This document shows positions 61,576 through 64,000 of a DNA stretch of 64,000 nt, piece by piece (position 1 is the stretch's first letter; each line of letters opens with the position of its first letter). Source of the stretch: Streptomyces hygroscopicus. Its GTDB lineage: Bacteria > Actinomycetota > Actinomycetes > Streptomycetales > Streptomycetaceae. A program made the translations under genes and the position numbers. The notes beneath the pieces were generated by a model. It made no database searches. It was not told the origin of the DNA and worked only from the letters and a program-made list of their open reading frames with translations. Where the stretch lies: the NCBI RefSeq assembly GCF_026168105.1, contig NZ_LBMW01000021.1:82146-146145 (forward strand). Reading direction: 5' to 3'.

Positions 61576-61680
61576 CTACCAGGTGGGCGGGTAACAGATG
61601 CGCTGGCTGGGGCGCGCGTCGAGCTCCTCGATCGCAATCTCCTCCTCGGAGAGCTCGAGGATGCTGCTTTCCTGCTTCAT
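61576..61680 (-). CDS. LanB-YcaO locus precursor peptide (34 residues)
   Basis: Starts MKQESSILELSEEEIAIEEL and ends DARPSQRICYPPTW before TAG. The acidic, helical leader (residues 1-21) and a short neutral/basic tail with one Cys, one Ser and one Thr fit a ribosomal peptide precursor. GGAAAGGAGGCGAACA precedes the ATG. A likely -10 (TAGCGT, 61723-61728 on the minus strand) lies upstream, but no clear -35. Cleavage site unknown; a break near Asp-Ala-Arg-Pro would leave a core of roughly 10-12 residues. First gene of the operon. Confidence 0.8.
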   Translation of the reverse strand: MKQESSILELSEEEIAIEELDARPSQRICYPPTW

Positions 61681-61939
61681 TGTTCGCCTCCTTTCCTTCT
61701 GTGTGGTGGATGTACACCCTGCACGCTAGCCGCGTCTGTTTGGCTGAAAAAGCTGCGTGGGTTATGGCAACAATCACGGGTGGCGTCCTGAACCTGGCCT
61801 GCATTCAAGCCCGTTATGAGTAATCTGCTCGGTGCCGGCAGTGCTGTTGCACAGTGAGTCTCCGCCAACCTGACGTCGCAGGTCAAAGGGCTGGTGTGGC
61901 TGGTGCTCCGGGTGCTCGCGCTGGTCGTGGGCGGCTGTC
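61681..61939. other. Region upstream of the precursor gene
   Basis: It must contain the operon promoter. TAGCGT at 61723-61728 (minus strand) fits a -10 box about 43 bp before the ATG; the -35 is not clear. Less GC-rich than the coding regions. The left boundary of IS debris begins at about 61940. Confidence 0.45.
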
Positions 61940-62360
61940 TGCGGAGTAGATCGTCTGCCAGCGGTTGACTCCGAAGTCCGTCAGAACGAGCAGGGCCTGC
62001 GGGTGATGGGTGCCTCGGAATCGGTGCGGAGCTTGGTGAGGACCCGCCAGTTCGTCACGTGGGCGAAGCCGTGTTCGAGCGGGCCCGTCCCAAGGCGAGG
62101 ACCCGGTGGGCGGTCCTCTGGCTCGGTGTGAGCCTATGGATGCGGGTGACGGTGACACCGGTGACGATCACGACCGCTCTGCCTTTCCGGTGCGGCGCTG
62201 GGTGGGATGAGGGTGGCGCCGATCAGGACCCCACCACTCCGCCCTGCTTCGCGACCTTCTTCAGGGCCCGATCCAGGTCGCGTCCCGCGAAGTGGTGTAG
62301 CGATGTGGAGTTCACGACTCCGCAGGTCACGCACGCCTGCAGGGCCGACCCCGGGCAGAG
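61940..62360 (-). pseudogene. IS5-type transposase remnant
   Basis: Minus-strand pieces: IHRLTPSQRTAHRVLALGRA, then after a frameshift GPLEHGFAHVTNWRVLTKLR TDSEAP (about 62090-62010) and QALLVLTDFGVNR (about 61990). This is the C-terminal Glu block and end of a Streptomyces IS5-family transposase. Upstream (62330-62220) the frame is degenerate and stops. Confidence 0.65.
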
Positions 62361-62489
62361 GCCGCTCCGGTGGTCTGGAACAGCATCGACACCGGCCGAG
62401 GAGCCTCGACGGTGATCGCCGTGGAGGTGGTCGCCGGAGCGAGGCGGTCCGGATTCCTACACCACTTGGCCGGACACCACCTCGATCCA

Positions 62490-62640
62490 GGTGGCGAGGA
62501 CGACCGTGACCGCGCCATCGACAAGCTCAAGGCATACAGAGCCGTCGCCACGAGCTACGGCAGACGTGGTTCCGTCCTCCTCGGCACGGTCACCGACGCA
62601 TCCATGGTCATCTGGCCCTGTTCTGGTCGCCCGGGCAGGC
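62490..62640 (+). pseudogene. Second IS5-type transposase C-terminal fragment
   Basis: On the plus strand DRAIDKLKAYRAVATSYGRR then GSVLLGTVTDASMVIW is the usual C-terminal end of another IS5-type transposase group (INKLK..RAVATRYDKR..Y.GT). Opposite orientation to the remnant on its left, so two separate elements are mixed here. Confidence 0.6.
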
Positions 62641-62643
62641 TTT

Positions 62644-63417
62644 CTAGTTCCTCAGGCTCTGCGTGATTCGCAGGAACTCGGCGTCAGTCATCGACTGGTC
62701 CTCGGTCTGGACGGTGATGGTGTACCCGTTCTGCGTCCATGCAGCAGTCCGTTCGGAGTCCGATACCTGGATCCTGCCTGGGTGACCGTTCACCGTCATC
62801 GGCTTGCCCTCCTTGGGCCCGGTCTCGCCAGTGACCGCTGTGATGTCCACGGTGCCGGCCTGACCATTCCTGTCGCGTCGTCCGCTGGGGTAGGAGCAGT
62901 CCCATTTGGGCGTAGCGTTCCGGAATATCGAACGTGTGGACCCGGAAGGGCAGTAGGAGCTGTTCTCAAGGGTGTAGCCCGGCGGCAGGTATCGAGGGTA
63001 AGGAAAGTGCGTGTCGTCGAACGGGTTGATGGTGTGGCCGGTGACGGCGTCAATGATCTTCCTGTCGCCGAGCGGCTTGCCGAGGGAGGTGCCGGCCAGA
63101 CCGGCCTGCGGGTCATCTCCGTCGCACCCAGCGTGAGAACTTTGCCAATGGCTCCACTTCCGCTTCACAACTAGCGTGACGGCATGCCCGGATTCGCTGG
63201 CTTCGATGTGAGGTTTGTCCTCGCATCCTCCCGACCATGCGAGGGACGCGGTCAGAGTACGGCCATGGTTACTCACTAGAACGTCGCCTTTCACCGGGCC
63301 GTCATGACGGAGCGAACGATCGACGGCCATACAGCCGCCCGCGATGCCCGCGAGGATGACCAATGCGACGCCACCCCAGATCACGCGGCGCAAGGTGAGG
63401 ACGTTCTTCAGGGGCAC
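62644..63417 (-). CDS. Membrane-anchored secreted protein of unknown function
   Basis: A 257-residue protein. GTG start at 63417 with ACGGAG upstream gives a short basic N terminus (VPLKNVLTLRR) and one hydrophobic segment VIWGGVALVILAGIAGGCMA; the Cys in that segment could be a lipobox (AGGC). The extracytoplasmic part contains five further Cys (SGGCED; HAGCDGD; SSYCPSG; KWDCSYP) and a C-terminal beta-rich domain (VNGHPGRIQVSDS; AWTQNGYTITVQTEDQSM). Family not recognised. Confidence 0.7.
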   Translation of the reverse strand: MPLKNVLTLRRVIWGGVALVILAGIAGGCMAVDRSLRHDGPVKGDVLVSNHGRTLTASLAWSGGCEDKPHIEASESGHAVTLVVKRKWSHWQSSHAGCDGDDPQAGLAGTSLGKPLGDRKIIDAVTGHTINPFDDTHFPYPRYLPPGYTLENSSYCPSGSTRSIFRNATPKWDCSYPSGRRDRNGQAGTVDITAVTGETGPKEGKPMTVNGHPGRIQVSDSERTAAWTQNGYTITVQTEDQSMTDAEFLRITQSLRN

Positions 63418-63524
63418 GGTCGCATACTCCGTAGTCTTCTGGTGGATGGCAGGCAGGCGCCAAGCCTGCCATCCAGGAACCGAAGGGAGGAAGCGGCGGG
63501 GCGGGCTCTGCCTCCGCCGTGAGG

Positions 63525-63929
63525 TCAACTGGAAGTGACGAGGGTCCAGTTCATGTCGGCGAGAGTCTGGCGGATCGGGACGTAGTAGACATCGTTGAAG
63601 CACCACGCGTCGCGCTGGTCACCATCGGTGATGGTGTCCCTTGATTCGCCTGTGTTGTCGCAGCTGACGGTGTTATCGAAGGTGGTGAGTGTGCCGCGCG
63701 CCTCGTCGGCGGTGAAGTTGTTCACGCCGGCGAAGATGGGGGATCCGCTGTCGCCGTTCACGCCCGCGATGGCAGTCTTGTCGTTGAGGTCGGCTACGGC
63801 GTGGTCGGTGATGGGCCGCCATTGACCGTTGGCGCCGGTGACTCCGACGTCAGTTTGTGTGATCTTGAGCTGGCTGTGGACACCGCCGTTGGCCCCATCC
63901 TCACAGACGTAGTCGCCTTTAGAAGCCAT
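63525..63929 (-). pseudogene. Trypsin-like serine protease truncated by an insertion
   Basis: 134 residues of the C-terminal half of a chymotrypsin-fold secreted protease: KGDYVCEDGANGGVHSQLKI and the catalytic Ser block GVNGDSGSPIFAG, plus two Cys pairs. The N-terminal half with the signal peptide, His and Asp of the triad is missing. At 63931 the sequence turns into the 3' end of a transposase gene on the same strand, so the gene was cut by an IS and is inactive. Confidence 0.7.
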
Positions 63930-63930
63930 C

Positions 63931-64000
63931 TCATTTGGTGAGTCTGCGGTAGCAAGTGAGGGTGCAGGCGATGCTGGTGAAGGCCAGGAAGTGTTCAGCT
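63931..64000 (-). mobile_element. C-terminal end of an IS5-type transposase (runs off the window)
   Basis: Reading leftward from the window edge: AEHFLAFTSIACTLTCYRRL TK then TGA at 63931-63933, the typical end of an IS5-type DDE transposase. Only 22 codons are inside the window. The stop stands 1 bp away from the first codon kept of the protease. Confidence 0.65.

Overview
The window is very GC-rich with strong third-position GC bias, ribosome sites of the GGAGG/GAAGG type and gene families typical of Streptomyces or a close relative (SCO6880-type secretion genes, DUF4913, XRE-TPR regulators, class I terpene synthase, LanB/YcaO). It looks like an accessory chromosomal region: several specialised-metabolism loci separated by decayed insertion sequences. 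I saw no tRNA, rRNA or CRISPR array. All family assignments were made by reading the sequence; no database search was run.

Layout. 1-0.9 kb: IS5-type transposase remnant. 1-15.4 kb: an actinobacterial type IV secretion-like locus: NlpC/P60 hydrolase, two paralogous TPR-like proteins, a membrane-anchored lytic transglycosylase, two tandem pilin-like small membrane proteins, a VirB6/TrbL-like channel protein, an SCO6880-family protein, a VirB4-like ATPase, a VirD4/TraG-like coupling ATPase and a DUF4913 protein. IS200/IS605 (tnpB) ends have landed between and after the ATPase genes. 15.6-19.3 kb: DUF418 membrane protein, an unknown gene, a tnpB ruin and an unknown protein.

19.4-26.5 kb (minus strand): a putative RiPP locus with an unusual composition. 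A 48-residue precursor ending Tyr-Cys, with its own promoter and 5'UTR hairpin, is followed by an isoprenyl-synthase-like enzyme, a DUF2332 protein with a methyltransferase-like glycine motif, a cytochrome P450, an ABC ATPase with an N-terminal winged-helix extension, its permease and a LuxR regulator. A second precursor with the same length, promoter and hairpin lies alone at 32.7 kb. Between them are transposase and HAD-phosphatase ruins and a small regulatory island (atypical kinase, XRE-TPR regulator, Nudix hydrolase).

33-45 kb: IS630, ISAs1 and IS110 remnants around a DMT exporter plus tryptophan 2,3-dioxygenase pair, a TetR regulator, an alpha/beta hydrolase and decayed SDR and AraC genes. 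43.8-51.6 kb: an XRE-TPR regulator divergent from a compact operon dxs-ispG-polyprenyl synthase-ispH-terpene synthase, which carries its own isoprenoid supply genes. 52-54.9 kb: a tiny secreted peptide, cyanase, an isochorismatase-like hydrolase and a TetR regulator.

55.5-61.7 kb (minus strand): a second RiPP locus. A 34-residue precursor with a single Cys is followed by a perfect 15-bp hairpin, a fused E1-like/YcaO cyclodehydratase, a small unknown protein and a full-length LanB dehydratase. No dehydrogenase, LanC, protease or transporter is visible. 61.9-64 kb: IS5 fragments, a membrane-anchored secreted protein and a trypsin-like protease cut off by an IS5-type transposase at the right edge.
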